A DNA stretch of 64,000 nt from Thioalbus denitrificans (GCF_003337735.1 NZ_QPJY01000013.1:1-64000); one strand, 5' to 3'; numbered from the stretch's first letter, positions 1 to 8,185 are shown. The notes: generated by a model from the sequence alone, not told the origin. Made by a program: numbers and translations.

Positions 1-94
1 TCCGTGTTCCGTGTTCCGTGTTCCGTGTTCCGTGTTCCGTGTTCCGTGTTCCGTGTTCCGTGTTCCGTGTTCCGTGTTCCGTGTTCCGTGTTCC
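1..94. repeat. Heptamer tandem array (TCCGTGT)n
   Basis: About 13 uninterrupted copies of TCCGTGT run from the left edge to about position 94, so the array may continue outside the window. A 7-bp unit keeps a frame open, but the peptide it would encode is purely periodic and I do not treat it as coding. The same unit recurs at 40981-41034. Between 95 and 370 there is no gene, only the octamer block at 141-195 and GC-rich sequence before the SseB-like gene. Confidence 0.95.
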
Positions 95-140
95 GCCAAG
101 AGCGTCCCCGGAAATCCAGAATCCGCGCAACCCCTTCGCC

Positions 141-195
141 CTTCACGCACTAACGCATTCACGCATTCACGCACTCCCGCACTCCCACATTCACG
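141..195 (-). repeat. Degenerate octamer array, reverse orientation
   Basis: Units such as ACGCATTC and ACGCACTC follow each other about six times. They are the reverse complement of the TGCGTGAG/TGCGTGAA octamer arrays at 8186, 41037, 43365 and 58279. The block ends in CACGGAACACG, the complement of the neighbouring heptamer, so heptamer and octamer sit together here as they do at 40981-41070. Confidence 0.85.
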
Positions 196-370
196 GAACA
201 CGAAAAACACCCCGTCATCAGCGCATTCTCACCGGCCCTGCCCGCGGGACGGTGGCGGGGCCGGGGATACCCGCGCCCGCGCCGGGCTTGAACTCCCGGT
301 TCGCTTCGCGCAGTCTTCTGCGCATACCCACCCGGTTGCCACCCATACCACCAGCCCGCGACGAGTGACC

Positions 371-790
371 ATGAGCGAACGATTCGAACCCCACAACGAC
401 CTGGAGCGGGCCCTGCTCGACGCCCAGGAGGGCCGCCTGGCCGAGGATGCCTTCATGGCGACCCTGCTCCAGTCCCAGGTGTTCCTGCCCATCTACGACA
501 AGACCCGGATCGGCGGGTTCCAGGACTCCAGGTCGGCCCAGCCGCTGACGCTGAAGGACGCGGACGGCCAGGAGGTGGTGGTGATTTTCACCAGCCCGGA
601 GCGGGCCAAGCCCTTCGTGGCGGATTACCCAGGCTACGGCGGCGGGCTGCTCGCCGAATTCAGCTGGGTGCTGGAGAAGCTCGGCGCGGGCGTGGCCCTG
701 TCGCTCAACCCCGGCAGCGAGGTGGGCATCGACATGGAGGCCGACATGGTGGCCGCCCTGTCCCAGCAGTCCGGCGGCCCGGTCAACTGA
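371..790 (+). CDS. SseB-family protein
   Basis: A 139-residue protein resembling the SseB N-terminal domain family (enhanced serine sensitivity B). The family fold includes a short hydrophobic segment followed by 'F(T/S)SPERA', seen here near residues 73-79 (FTSPERA), and a C-terminal 'LNPGSE.G' stretch near residues 112-119 that is typical of the family. The molecular role of SseB proteins is poorly defined. The ATG at 371 is chosen because the open frame upstream runs through the tandem repeats and has no family similarity; the ribosome-binding site is weak. It is followed after 86 bp by the Nudix gene on the same strand, so the two may be co-transcribed. Confidence 0.8.
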   Translation: MSERFEPHNDLERALLDAQEGRLAEDAFMATLLQSQVFLPIYDKTRIGGFQDSRSAQPLTLKDADGQEVVVIFTSPERAKPFVADYPGYGGGLLAEFSWVLEKLGAGVALSLNPGSEVGIDMEADMVAALSQQSGGPVN

Positions 791-876
791 GAGGCGGCAG
801 CGGGCGCGGTCTGTACAACTCCGCCACCAGATCCGATGATTGCAGGCAGAGAAACGATCAGGAAGGTCTCGTTCCG

Positions 877-1440
877 GTGAACTACTGCAGCCAGTGCGGC
901 GCCACCGTCATCCAGCGCATCCCGCCCGGCGACAACCTGCCGCGCTACGTGTGCGACAGCTGTGGCGCCGTCCATTACCAGAATCCCAAGATCGTCGCCG
1001 GCTGCATCCCGGAATGGGAGGATCGCATCCTGCTCTGCCGCCGCGCCATCGAGCCCCGCCGCGGCTACTGGACCCTGCCCGCCGGGTTCATGGAGAACGG
1101 CGAGACCACCCAGGCGGCCGCCGCGCGCGAGGCGCACGAGGAGGCCGGCGCGGTGATGGAGGAGATGAGCCTGTACGGGATTTTCAACCTCCCCCACATC
1201 AGCCAGGTCTACACCATGTTCCGCGGCCGGCTGGGCGGCGGCCAGGCCCACCCCGGCTCCGAGAGCCTGGAGGTGGAGCTGTTCACGGAAGCGGACATCC
1301 CGTGGCGGGAGCTGGCGTTCCCGGTGGTGCGGGAAACCCTCGAGCTCTATTTCGACGACCGCCGCCAGGGCGTCTTCGAGGTCCATGTGGGTGATATCAT
1401 CCGCCATCCCGACCAGCGCCTCGAAATCCGCCGCTACTGA
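877..1440 (+). CDS. Nudix hydrolase with N-terminal zinc ribbon
   Basis: A 187-residue protein. Two Cys pairs (C4/C7 and C26/C29) form a zinc ribbon like that of NADH pyrophosphatases. A complete Nudix box follows at residues 70-92 (G70, E76, R84-E85, E88-E89, G91), so the enzyme should hydrolyse a nucleoside diphosphate linked to another group, using divalent metal. The exact substrate cannot be read from the sequence. It starts with GTG at 877, preceded by AGGAAGG at good spacing. Three bases separate its stop from the UPF0149 gene, indicating an operon. Confidence 0.9.
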   Translation: MNYCSQCGATVIQRIPPGDNLPRYVCDSCGAVHYQNPKIVAGCIPEWEDRILLCRRAIEPRRGYWTLPAGFMENGETTQAAAAREAHEEAGAVMEEMSLYGIFNLPHISQVYTMFRGRLGGGQAHPGSESLEVELFTEADIPWRELAFPVVRETLELYFDDRRQGVFEVHVGDIIRHPDQRLEIRRY

Positions 1441-1443
1441 CCC

Positions 1444-2037
1444 ATGACCGAAACCGCCGACCGCTTCCCCGCCCCGCTCACCGACGCGGAAACCGAACGG
1501 CTGCGGGCGTTCCTGGACTCCGCGGCGGTGCCGGAGGAGAGCCTGGATTTCCTCGGCGCCCACGGGTTCCTGACCGCGCTGGCCGTCGCGCCCCGGCAGC
1601 CGGAACCGTCGCGCTGGCTGCGGGAGCTGTTCGGCGGCGAACCCCGCTACGCCGACGACGCCGAGGCCGCACGCATCCCCGCCCTGCTGCAGCGACTGTC
1701 CCGCAGCGTGGCGCTGGATCTCTACCACGGACAGCCGCCGCGGCTACCCTGCCCGCTCGAGCTCGGCCCCGACCCCGACCAGGCGCCGCTGGCCGACTGG
1801 TGCTCCGGGTTCATGGAGGGGGTGTTCCTGGACGATACGGCCTGGTTCGCCGCCGACGAGGAGCGGGTGGCGGAGCTGACGCTGCCGATGATGATGGCCT
1901 CCGGGCTCTTCGACGAGGACGGGGATCTGGAGCGGCTGCGCCGGGATCCCCGCCGCAGCCGCTCCATGGTCCGCGACATTCCCGACCTGCTCGTGGATCT
2001 CTACCTGCTGTTCCACGCCCCGACCCCGAATCCCTGA
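1444..2037 (+). CDS. UPF0149 (YecA/YgfB) family protein
   Basis: A 197-residue acidic protein with the UPF0149 hallmarks: a helical N-terminal half with 'LDFLGAHGFLTAL' around residues 34-46, then 'WCSGFMEG' at residues 119-126. It lacks the C-terminal SEC-C zinc motif found in the longer YecA forms, so it is the short form. Function is not established for the family. Its ATG lies 3 bp after the Nudix stop, and translational coupling is likely. Confidence 0.88.
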   Translation: MTETADRFPAPLTDAETERLRAFLDSAAVPEESLDFLGAHGFLTALAVAPRQPEPSRWLRELFGGEPRYADDAEAARIPALLQRLSRSVALDLYHGQPPRLPCPLELGPDPDQAPLADWCSGFMEGVFLDDTAWFAADEERVAELTLPMMMASGLFDEDGDLERLRRDPRRSRSMVRDIPDLLVDLYLLFHAPTPNP

Positions 2038-2090
2038 ACTTCCCCCACTGGATGGTGTCTTTCCCTGCTCGCCGGTGACCACCGTCACAT

Positions 2091-2113
2091 ATACCATGAC
2101 GCAATCATGGTAT
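2091..2113. promoter_or_regulatory. Perfect 9-bp dyad downstream of UPF0149 gene
   Basis: ATACCATGA and TCATGGTAT are exact inverted copies separated by CGCAA. No T-run follows, so it is not a classical rho-independent terminator. It could be an operator or a transcript-end hairpin. A promoter-like TTGACG-N17-AGATAT lies at 2161-2189 downstream. Confidence 0.5.
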
Positions 2114-2187
2114 TGATGGCCGGCCATGACAGCCGGAGCGGCTTTGCCGCCGGCAACCGATTGACGCAAACCAGACAAATACAAGAT

Positions 2188-2289
2188 ATGCCCCTGATCT
2201 ATCTCTATATCCTCATCACCGCCGCAATTGTCGTGGGCCTCAGCAGCCTGTTCCTCTGCCCCCTGAACCCCTGGTGCCGCCGCGACTGA
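2188..2289 (+). CDS. Possible 33-residue single-pass membrane peptide
   Basis: Starting at the ATG at 2188, a 33-residue peptide has a strong hydrophobic segment (residues 2-24) followed by Cys, Pro and an Arg-rich tail, as in small membrane proteins. An in-frame start at 2107 would give 60 residues but adds only non-hydrophobic sequence. Against it: no clear ribosome-binding site, and a promoter-like element (TTGACG at 2161, AGATAT at 2184) would place the transcript start inside or after the start codon. It may instead be the leader region of the RNase D gene. Confidence 0.3.
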   Translation: MPLIYLYILITAAIVVGLSSLFLCPLNPWCRRD

Positions 2290-2329
2290 GCCTATGCCCG
2301 CGCCGGTGCGGCTGCTATGCTCCGCCACC

Positions 2330-3493
2330 ATGAGCGACCCGGATAGCATCCTCTTCATCGACACGCCCGAGGCCCTGGAGCGCTTCTGCGCCCGGATTGC
2401 GGATGCCGGCTGGCTGGCCCTGGATACCGAGTTCCTGCGCGAGAAGACCTACTACCCGCGCCTGTGCCTGCTCCAGGCCGCCACGCCGGAGCTGACCGCC
2501 TGCATCGACCCCCTGGCGCTGGAACACCTGGATCCCCTGCTGGATCGCCTCTATGACCCCGCGGTCACCAAGGTGATGCACGCCTGCCACCAGGACCTTG
2601 AGATACTGTTCCAGCTGCGGGGCTCCGTACCGGCGCCGATCTTCGACACCCAGCTGGCCGCCCCCCTCCTCGGCCACCCCGAGCAGATTGGCTACGGCAA
2701 CCTGGTGGAGGCGGTGCTCGGGGTGAAGCTGGAGAAGGGCCACGCCCGCGCCGACTGGACCCGACGCCCACTGCCCGAGGCGCAGCTCCGCTATGCCGCC
2801 GACGACGTCATCTACCTCGCGCGCCTCTACCCGGTCCTGCGCGAGTCGCTGGTGGAGCGGGGCCGGCTGGCCTGGCTGGAGGAGGATTTCGCCGGACTGT
2901 CGGACCCGGAACGCTACATCGTCCACCCGGAGCAGGCCTGGCAGCGCATCCGCGCCGCGGAGCGGCTGCGCGGCCCGCGGCTGGCGGTGCTCCAGGCCCT
3001 GGCCGCCTGGCGCGAGGAGACGGCCCGGCGCGAGGATCGGCCGCGCGGCTGGCTGATGCGCGACGAGGTGCTGGAGGATATCGCCCGGCAGCTGCCCTCC
3101 AGCCTGGGCGAACTGGCCCGCGTGCGCGGGCTGCACGAGCAGTCCCTGCGCCGCAACGGCGAGGCGCTGCTGGCGGTGGTGCGCGAGGCCCGTGATCGGA
3201 CGCCGGACGAGCGCCCCGTCCACCGCCGCTCCGAACGCTGCAGCCCGGAGCAGGAAGCGCTGGTGGAGCTGCTCGAGGCGGTGGTGCACCGGGTGGGCCT
3301 GGATGAATCCCTCAATCCCGCCGTGCTCGCCCCGCGCAAGGCCCTGGAGCGGCTGGTGCGCGGCGAGCCCACCCCGGAGCTGGCCCGCGGCTGGCGCCGC
3401 GCCCTGGTGGGCGACGACCTCCATGCCGTCCTGCGCGGCGAGCGCGCCGTGACGGTGGAGGACGGCCACCTGCGGCTGATCCCGGTGACCTGA
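2330..3493 (+). CDS. rnd: Ribonuclease D
   Basis: A 387-residue 3'-5' exoribonuclease of the DEDDy family, which trims the 3' ends of tRNA precursors and other small RNAs. Catalytic residues are visible: D32 and E34 (LDTEF), D89 (HQDLE) and Y155/D159 (YAADD). Metal-dependent exonuclease domain occupies roughly residues 8-175 and an HRDC nucleic-acid-binding domain about 210-290. Length fits the family. The ATG at 2330 is preferred over one 36 bp upstream because homology begins at SILFIDT. It is transcribed in the same direction as the preceding genes but separated by a 290-bp gap. Confidence 0.95.
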   Translation: MSDPDSILFIDTPEALERFCARIADAGWLALDTEFLREKTYYPRLCLLQAATPELTACIDPLALEHLDPLLDRLYDPAVTKVMHACHQDLEILFQLRGSVPAPIFDTQLAAPLLGHPEQIGYGNLVEAVLGVKLEKGHARADWTRRPLPEAQLRYAADDVIYLARLYPVLRESLVERGRLAWLEEDFAGLSDPERYIVHPEQAWQRIRAAERLRGPRLAVLQALAAWREETARREDRPRGWLMRDEVLEDIARQLPSSLGELARVRGLHEQSLRRNGEALLAVVREARDRTPDERPVHRRSERCSPEQEALVELLEAVVHRVGLDESLNPAVLAPRKALERLVRGEPTPELARGWRRALVGDDLHAVLRGERAVTVEDGHLRLIPVT

Positions 3494-3504
3494 GGCAGGG
3501 ATCA

Positions 3505-3875
3505 CATAGACAGGATTTACAGGATTGACGGGATTTAAAGACTGTCTATCCGCAGATTACGCAGATTGGTTGAAACAGGACGGCGCGGACTCTCGCAACG
3601 GCCTATCCAGCGCCCGAACCAACTTAATACCTGATACGCTTCAACCTGACCCCAAATACTTCATTAAATATCTCTCGCCAAGACGCGAAGAACGCCAGGA
3701 AAACAAAGGATTGACAGTCTTATACAGTCGCGGCCCTCGTGCAGGACGATGCTCGATGCGCCATTCATAAGGTCTTGATCATTCTGAACCTTTGCGTTCC
3801 CGGCGATCTTGGCGAGAAAAATCCGGACTGATACGACATTTCAATCCTGTAAGTCCTGTTAATCCTGTCTATTCA
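3505..3875. repeat. Nested inverted repeats filling the rnd-sthA gap
   Basis: The gap between the convergent rnd and sthA genes holds no convincing gene. ATAGACAGGATT sits near its left end (about 3508), and its inverted copy AATCCTGTCTAT lies at about 3860-3871, with further ACAGGATT copies inside each arm. Internally, CTCGCCAAGACGCGAAGAAC (about 3674) has an imperfect inverted partner at about 3793-3820 (TTGCGTTCC...CTTGGCGAG). The layout is therefore outer arm, inner arm, spacer, inner arm, outer arm. A related ACAGGATT-type block is at 43608-43650. It resembles a dispersed non-coding repeat rather than an insertion sequence, as there is no transposase. Confidence 0.7.
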
Positions 3876-3889
3876 AGTGTCTTTCACTT

Positions 3890-5278
3890 CTACGCGTTGA
3901 CGCGGTTGTAGCCGTCGAGGGCGGCGATCTGGTAGGCCTCGGCCAGGGTCGGGTAGTTGAACACCGTCTCCAGGAAGTACTCCAGCGTGCCGCCGAGGAT
4001 GAGCACGGTCTGGCCGATGTGGATGAGCTCGGTGGCGCCTTCGCCGAGGATGTGCACGCCGAGGATGCGGTGGTCCTTGAGGTCGAAGAGCAGCTTCAGC
4101 ATGCCGTCCTGCAGCCCCATGATCTGGCCGCGGGCGGTCTCGCGCAGGCGCGCGATGCCCGTCTCGTAGGCGATGCCCTGCTTCGCCAGCTCCTGCTCGG
4201 TCATGCCCACCATGCTCATCTCCGGCACCGAGTAGATGCCGAAGGGGAAGTCCGCCGGTCCCTTGCAGCCCACGCCCTGGAAGATGTGGCAGGCCGCCTG
4301 CCGGCCCTGCTGCATGGAGGTGGAGGCGAGCGCCGGGAAGCCGATGACGTCACCGGCGGCGTAGATATGGGGCACCGCGGTCTGGTAGTTGTCGTTGACG
4401 TGGATGCGGTGGCGCTCGTCGGCCTCCAGGCCCGCGTTTTCCAGCTTCAGCGAGGTGGTGCAGCCGATGCGCCCGGCGGCGAACAGCACCACGTCGGAGC
4501 GCACCTGCTTGCCGCTGCGCAGGTGGGTGATCACCTGGCCGTCGCCGGTCTTATCCAGCCGCTCCACCTGCTCGCCCAGGCGCAGCACCATCCCCCGGTC
4601 ACGGCACTGGTGCATGAACTCCTGCACGATCTCCCGGTCCATGAAGCCGAGCAGCCCCTCCCGCCCGTCCACCAGGGTCACCGGGATGTCCAGGGTGCTG
4701 AACAGGCTGGCGTACTCCACGCCGATCACTCCCGCTCCCACCACGGTCAGCGAACGGGGCAGGTTGCGCAGCTTCAGCACGCTGTCGCTGTCCAGCACAT
4801 GCTCGTCGTCGAAGGGAATCCCGTCCGGGCGCTGCGGACGGGTGCCGGTGGCGATCAGGACATGCTCCGCCTGCAGCTCCTCCACCTCGCCGTCGGGGCC
4901 CTCCACGCACAAGCGGTGGGCATCGATGAAGGAGGCACTGCCACGGAGCACGTGGATACCGTTGCGGGCCAGCTGATTCTCGATCACCTCGATCTCGTGC
5001 CGCACGGTGATCTCCAGCCGCTGCATCAGGTCGCCGATGGTGAGATCGGGCTTGAGCCGGTAACTGCGGCCGTAGAGGCCGCGCTGATCGGTGCCGGAGA
5101 GATAGAGGGCGGCCTCGCGCAGGGTCTTGCTGGGAATCGTTCCGGTGTGCACCGACACCCCGCCCACCCGGTCACTGCGCTCGACCATGGCCACGCGCCG
5201 CCCGTACTTGGCGGTCTGTATCGCCGCCTTCAGCCCCGCCGGTCCACTGCCGATCACCACCAGGTCGTAATGCCGCAT
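3890..5278 (-). CDS. sthA: Soluble pyridine nucleotide transhydrogenase (Si-specific)
   Basis: A 462-residue FAD flavoprotein of the disulfide-reductase fold that moves hydride between NADPH and NAD+ to balance the two pools. FAD-binding GSGPAG is at residues 10-15 and the NAD(P)-binding GAGVIG near residue 180. The positions that carry the redox cysteines in lipoamide dehydrogenase or glutathione reductase are Ser42 and Thr47 here (GGVSVHTGTIPSK), which fits a transhydrogenase that needs no dithiol. SthA proteins commonly keep the first Cys, so its loss is mildly unusual. The ATG follows GGGAGG at good spacing. It is convergent with rnd and divergent from the next gene. Confidence 0.93.
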   Translation of the reverse strand: MRHYDLVVIGSGPAGLKAAIQTAKYGRRVAMVERSDRVGGVSVHTGTIPSKTLREAALYLSGTDQRGLYGRSYRLKPDLTIGDLMQRLEITVRHEIEVIENQLARNGIHVLRGSASFIDAHRLCVEGPDGEVEELQAEHVLIATGTRPQRPDGIPFDDEHVLDSDSVLKLRNLPRSLTVVGAGVIGVEYASLFSTLDIPVTLVDGREGLLGFMDREIVQEFMHQCRDRGMVLRLGEQVERLDKTGDGQVITHLRSGKQVRSDVVLFAAGRIGCTTSLKLENAGLEADERHRIHVNDNYQTAVPHIYAAGDVIGFPALASTSMQQGRQAACHIFQGVGCKGPADFPFGIYSVPEMSMVGMTEQELAKQGIAYETGIARLRETARGQIMGLQDGMLKLLFDLKDHRILGVHILGEGATELIHIGQTVLILGGTLEYFLETVFNYPTLAEAYQIAALDGYNRVNA

Positions 5279-5580
5279 GTCGCCTCCCGTGCGCCGAGAA
5301 CGGTGGAGCGGAACCGTCCGGCGCGTTCCGTCCCGTCACTTTCACCCATCCAGACCCCGGCCAGGCTCCCGGTTGAAGCGCAGCGGGGGCTTTGCCAGTT
5401 CAGTAAATAGCATATCGGGCCCGCCGGCACATGGGTGCCATGGGGCGCGGCCCCACACCCGGGGTGTACAATGACGGGAAACCGAGACGCGGACCCAACC
5501 GCGCCCGAGCGCTGCCGGATGCGGGAACAACGGAATGGAAGCTGCCGCTTCCCGTCAGAGACTCATCAGGGGCCCGCACA
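5279..5580. other. Divergent intergenic region, sthA to membrane protein
   Basis: This 302-bp gap must hold the promoters for sthA (leftward) and the 5581 gene (rightward). Only GC-rich sequence with one AT-rich patch (about 5398-5416) and a TACAAT-like hexamer near 5465 can be seen. No gene or strong hairpin is evident. An in-frame extension of the 5581 gene back to 5431 crosses this region but has no protein-like features. Confidence 0.5.
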
Positions 5581-6111
5581 ATGCTGTACGACATCGAAGA
5601 AACCGTTCGCCGCAAGGCCAAGACACCCCACGAGCTGTTCATGCTCAACCTGGCCGTTTTCCACCTGCTCCTGGCCCCGGCGGCCATCGTGCTGAAAATC
5701 GGCCCCCTCGCCTTCCTCCTGCCGCTGCTGCTCTCCCTGAGCGTCATCACCTACACCTGGGTGCGCGGCCGGCGCGCCGAGCACGGCGATCACTGGTTCG
5801 TCATGGCCCACTGGAAGCTCGCCTTCCGCCGCTACCGCATTCTCCTGATCGCCTACGCCATCAGCGCCACGGTGGTCAGCGCGGGGCTGCTCATCAGCGC
5901 CGGGGTGGACAAGAAGACCACCCAGGAGATCCTGCTCACCGTGTTCGAGCGCATCGCCGTGGTGCCGACCCTGATCACGGTGATGGTGTGCTTCGTACTG
6001 GAATCGAGCGCCATCTACCAGGCCACCCGCGGCGAAGTCCCGGAGGGCCTGGTCCGCCGCTTCCCGCCGCCGGAGTCGCTCCGGGCACGGGAGGAGAAAG
6101 CCGTGGCCTGA
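5581..6111 (+). CDS. Conserved membrane protein of unknown function
   Basis: A 176-residue protein I cannot assign to a named family. It begins with a polar stretch, then hydrophobic segments at about residues 20-37, 39-55, 84-108 and 115-140. The arrangement suggests four membrane spans with a basic loop (VRGRRAEHG) between the second and third. The ATG at 5581 is chosen over an in-frame 5431 start because the extra 50 residues look like intergenic sequence. The DUF1499-type gene follows after 48 bp on the same strand, so the two probably form an operon. Confidence 0.65.
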   Translation: MLYDIEETVRRKAKTPHELFMLNLAVFHLLLAPAAIVLKIGPLAFLLPLLLSLSVITYTWVRGRRAEHGDHWFVMAHWKLAFRRYRILLIAYAISATVVSAGLLISAGVDKKTTQEILLTVFERIAVVPTLITVMVCFVLESSAIYQATRGEVPEGLVRRFPPPESLRAREEKAVA

Positions 6112-6159
6112 CGACCGGCCACGCCGCGCTGCGGTCGCCCGCAGAGGGGGCACAACACC

Positions 6160-6669
6160 ATGAAACTGCTGATCAGCGTGGTTCTCGTACTCCTGGCCCT
6201 GCTGCTGGGGGGACTGCTGCTGGCCGCCGGCGCCCTGCTGCTCAACCGCCTGCCCTGGGATCAGCCGCCGGGTGCCGCCGCGCGGCTGGTGGTCTACCTC
6301 GGCAGCAACAGCGCGGCGACCGACCCGGCATCGGACTTCCCGGAACTGCGCCCGCCCCGCTACGACATCACCCCCGAGGCCCTCCACGCCGCCGCCGTCC
6401 AGGCGGTGGAACGGCTCGGCTGGGAGGTGAGCGCGCGGGAGGAGGGGGAACGGCTCCTCGCGGCGGTAATCATCACGCCCCTGCTGCGATTCCGCGACGA
6501 TGTGGAGATCCGTGCCGAGCGCGGCCCCGCTGGCGGGAGCCTCCTCACCGCCCACTCCGCCTCCCGCGTGGGGCGGGCCGATTTCGGCGCCAACACCCGC
6601 CACCTCCTCGACCTGTTCGCCATGGTCGACACGATCGTTGCCGGAAACCACCGCCGCGGCGCCGATTAG
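6160..6669 (+). CDS. DUF1499-domain exported or membrane-anchored protein
   Basis: A 169-residue protein with an N-terminal hydrophobic segment (residues 4-30), either a signal anchor or an uncleaved signal peptide. The rest matches the DUF1499 pattern: 'ATPLLRFRDD'-like (here TPLLRFRDDVEIR near 106-118), then 'S.SRVGR.DFGANTRH' (about 135-150). The family is common in proteobacteria and has no established biochemical function. It sits 48 bp after another small membrane protein, suggesting a shared envelope role, which is inference. Confidence 0.8.
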   Translation: MKLLISVVLVLLALLLGGLLLAAGALLLNRLPWDQPPGAAARLVVYLGSNSAATDPASDFPELRPPRYDITPEALHAAAVQAVERLGWEVSAREEGERLLAAVIITPLLRFRDDVEIRAERGPAGGSLLTAHSASRVGRADFGANTRHLLDLFAMVDTIVAGNHRRGAD

Positions 6670-6761
6670 CCCGGTCCTGACCATCCTGACACGGCCATTC
6701 CGGGGCACCCCGGCACCGTCCCGCAGCCGGTGAAATTTGCGCCACAGGGAGCAAGAATTTG

Positions 6762-6777
6762 CTATCGTGGGCGATAG
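6762..6777. promoter_or_regulatory. Hairpin/dyad CTATCG-TGGG-CGATAG
   Basis: A perfect 6-bp inverted repeat with a 4-base spacer lies about 100 bp before the flavoprotein gene at 6875, in the AT-richer part of the gap, where its promoter should be. It may be a repressor site; nothing identifies the regulator. Confidence 0.35.
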
Positions 6778-6874
6778 TCCGGTAACCCGTGACAATACCC
6801 ATTATAGAAGCAGGCTTATGCCGACCGTCGCACAGCGCTGCGACCAAAAGCCTGTGTCGCTGCTTGGAGACGCA

Positions 6875-8125
6875 ATGAAACGGCTGGACGATTTCCGTTT
6901 GAAGCTGGGCAACCAGGAACTGGTCCCGCTGATGATTGGAGGCATGGGGGTGGACATCTCCACCTCGGCCCTGGCCCTGGAGGCCGCCCGGCTGGGAGGG
7001 GTGGGTCACATCTCCGACGCCATGGTCCCGACGGTCACGGATCGCCGCTTCAAGACCGGGTACGTCAAGGAAAAGCTCGACAAGTACAAGTTCAACCGCG
7101 ACAACGCCGACAAGTCGGTGGTGCAGTTCGACCTCGGCCAGCTGGCCGAGGCCACCCGCATGCACGTGTCCCACACCATGGAGGCCAAGCGCGGCGACGG
7201 GCTCATCTTCATCAACTGCATGGAGAAGCTCGGCATGAACAACCCCAAGGCGACCCTCAGGGTGCGCCTGACGGCCGCCATGGACGCGGGCATCGACGGC
7301 ATCACCCTGAGCGCCGGCCTGCACCTGGGCTCGCTGGCGCTGGTGGAGGATCACCCGCGCTTCCGCGACGTGAAGTTCGGCATCATCGTCTCCTCCCCGC
7401 GGGCCCTGAACCTGTTCCTGCGCAAATCGGCTTCCCTGCGCCGGCTGCCCGATTTCATCGTGGTGGAGGGTCCCCTGGCGGGCGGCCACCTGGGCTTCGG
7501 CCTGGACTGGGCCAACTACGATCTGCGCCAGATCGTGGCCGAGGTGGCGCATTTCCTGCGCGAAAACGATATCGGCCACATCCCCGTGATTCCCGCCGGC
7601 GGCATCTTCACCGGCACCGATGCGGTGGAGTTCATGGAGGAGGGCGCCGGGGCCATACAGGTGGCCACCCGCTTCACCGTGACCCACGAGTGCGGCCTGC
7701 CGGACGACGTGAAGCAGGAGTACTTCAAGGCCGGCGAGGATGACATCGAGGTCAACACCATCTCGCCCACCGGCTACCCCATGCGCATGCTGAAGAACTC
7801 CCCGGCCATCGGCTCGGGCATCCGCCCCAACTGCGAGGCCTACGGCTACCTGCTCGACAGCAAGGGCCACTGCGACTACGTGGACGCCTACAACCGCGAG
7901 GTGGAGAGCCACCCCGACGCGAAGAAGATCAAGGTGCTGGACAAGACCTGCCTGTGCACCCACATGCGCAAGTTCCAGTGCTGGACCTGCGGCCACTACA
8001 CCTACCGGCTGAAGGAAACCACCCGCCAGCGCCTCGACGGCAGCTATGAGCTGCTCAGCGCCGAGCACGTCTTCAACGACTATCTCTACAGCACCGAGCA
8101 CCGGATCCTGCTGCCGGCGGCTTGA
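6875..8125 (+). CDS. Nitronate monooxygenase-like flavoprotein with Cys-rich tail
   Basis: A 416-residue TIM-barrel protein of the 2-nitropropane dioxygenase / nitronate monooxygenase superfamily (FMN-dependent). N-terminal 'PLMIGGMGVDIST' and the 'VEGPLAGGHLG' and 'IPVIPAGGIFTG' segments carry the FMN- and substrate-site patterns. Unlike the short nitronate monooxygenases it has a C-terminal extension with four clustered cysteines (CLCTH...CWTC) near residues 365-378, which could bind zinc or an Fe-S cluster. Related enoyl-ACP reductases (FabK-type) share the fold, so the substrate is open. The ATG at 6875 follows TTGGAGA; an in-frame ATG at 6818 is possible but lacks similarity. Confidence 0.8.
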   Translation: MKRLDDFRLKLGNQELVPLMIGGMGVDISTSALALEAARLGGVGHISDAMVPTVTDRRFKTGYVKEKLDKYKFNRDNADKSVVQFDLGQLAEATRMHVSHTMEAKRGDGLIFINCMEKLGMNNPKATLRVRLTAAMDAGIDGITLSAGLHLGSLALVEDHPRFRDVKFGIIVSSPRALNLFLRKSASLRRLPDFIVVEGPLAGGHLGFGLDWANYDLRQIVAEVAHFLRENDIGHIPVIPAGGIFTGTDAVEFMEEGAGAIQVATRFTVTHECGLPDDVKQEYFKAGEDDIEVNTISPTGYPMRMLKNSPAIGSGIRPNCEAYGYLLDSKGHCDYVDAYNREVESHPDAKKIKVLDKTCLCTHMRKFQCWTCGHYTYRLKETTRQRLDGSYELLSAEHVFNDYLYSTEHRILLPAA

Positions 8126-8132
8126 GGGGAAG

Positions 8133-8167
8133 GGTTAATGGTTAATGGTTAATGGTTAATGGTTAAT
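8133..8167. repeat. Heptamer array (GGTTAAT)n
   Basis: Five tandem GGTTAAT units lie directly after the flavoprotein stop codon. They resemble the AACCATTAACCC-type text found near other repeat blocks in the window (for example near 43590 and 58400). Confidence 0.9.
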
Positions 8168-8185
8168 AACCAAGTCGTACTGTGT

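Noticed and set aside
11-370. Open frames through the heptamer array, including a 120-residue extension of the SseB-like gene
   Set aside because: The encoded peptide is a 7-residue periodic repeat created by the DNA repeat, and the family similarity begins only at 371.
3525-3770. 81-residue frame in the rnd-sthA gap
   Set aside because: It lies inside inverted repeat sequence, has no ribosome-binding site and no protein-like pattern.
5431-5580. Upstream extension of the membrane protein at 5581
   Set aside because: The added 50 residues are Gly/Arg/Pro-rich intergenic-type sequence without hydrophobic segments.
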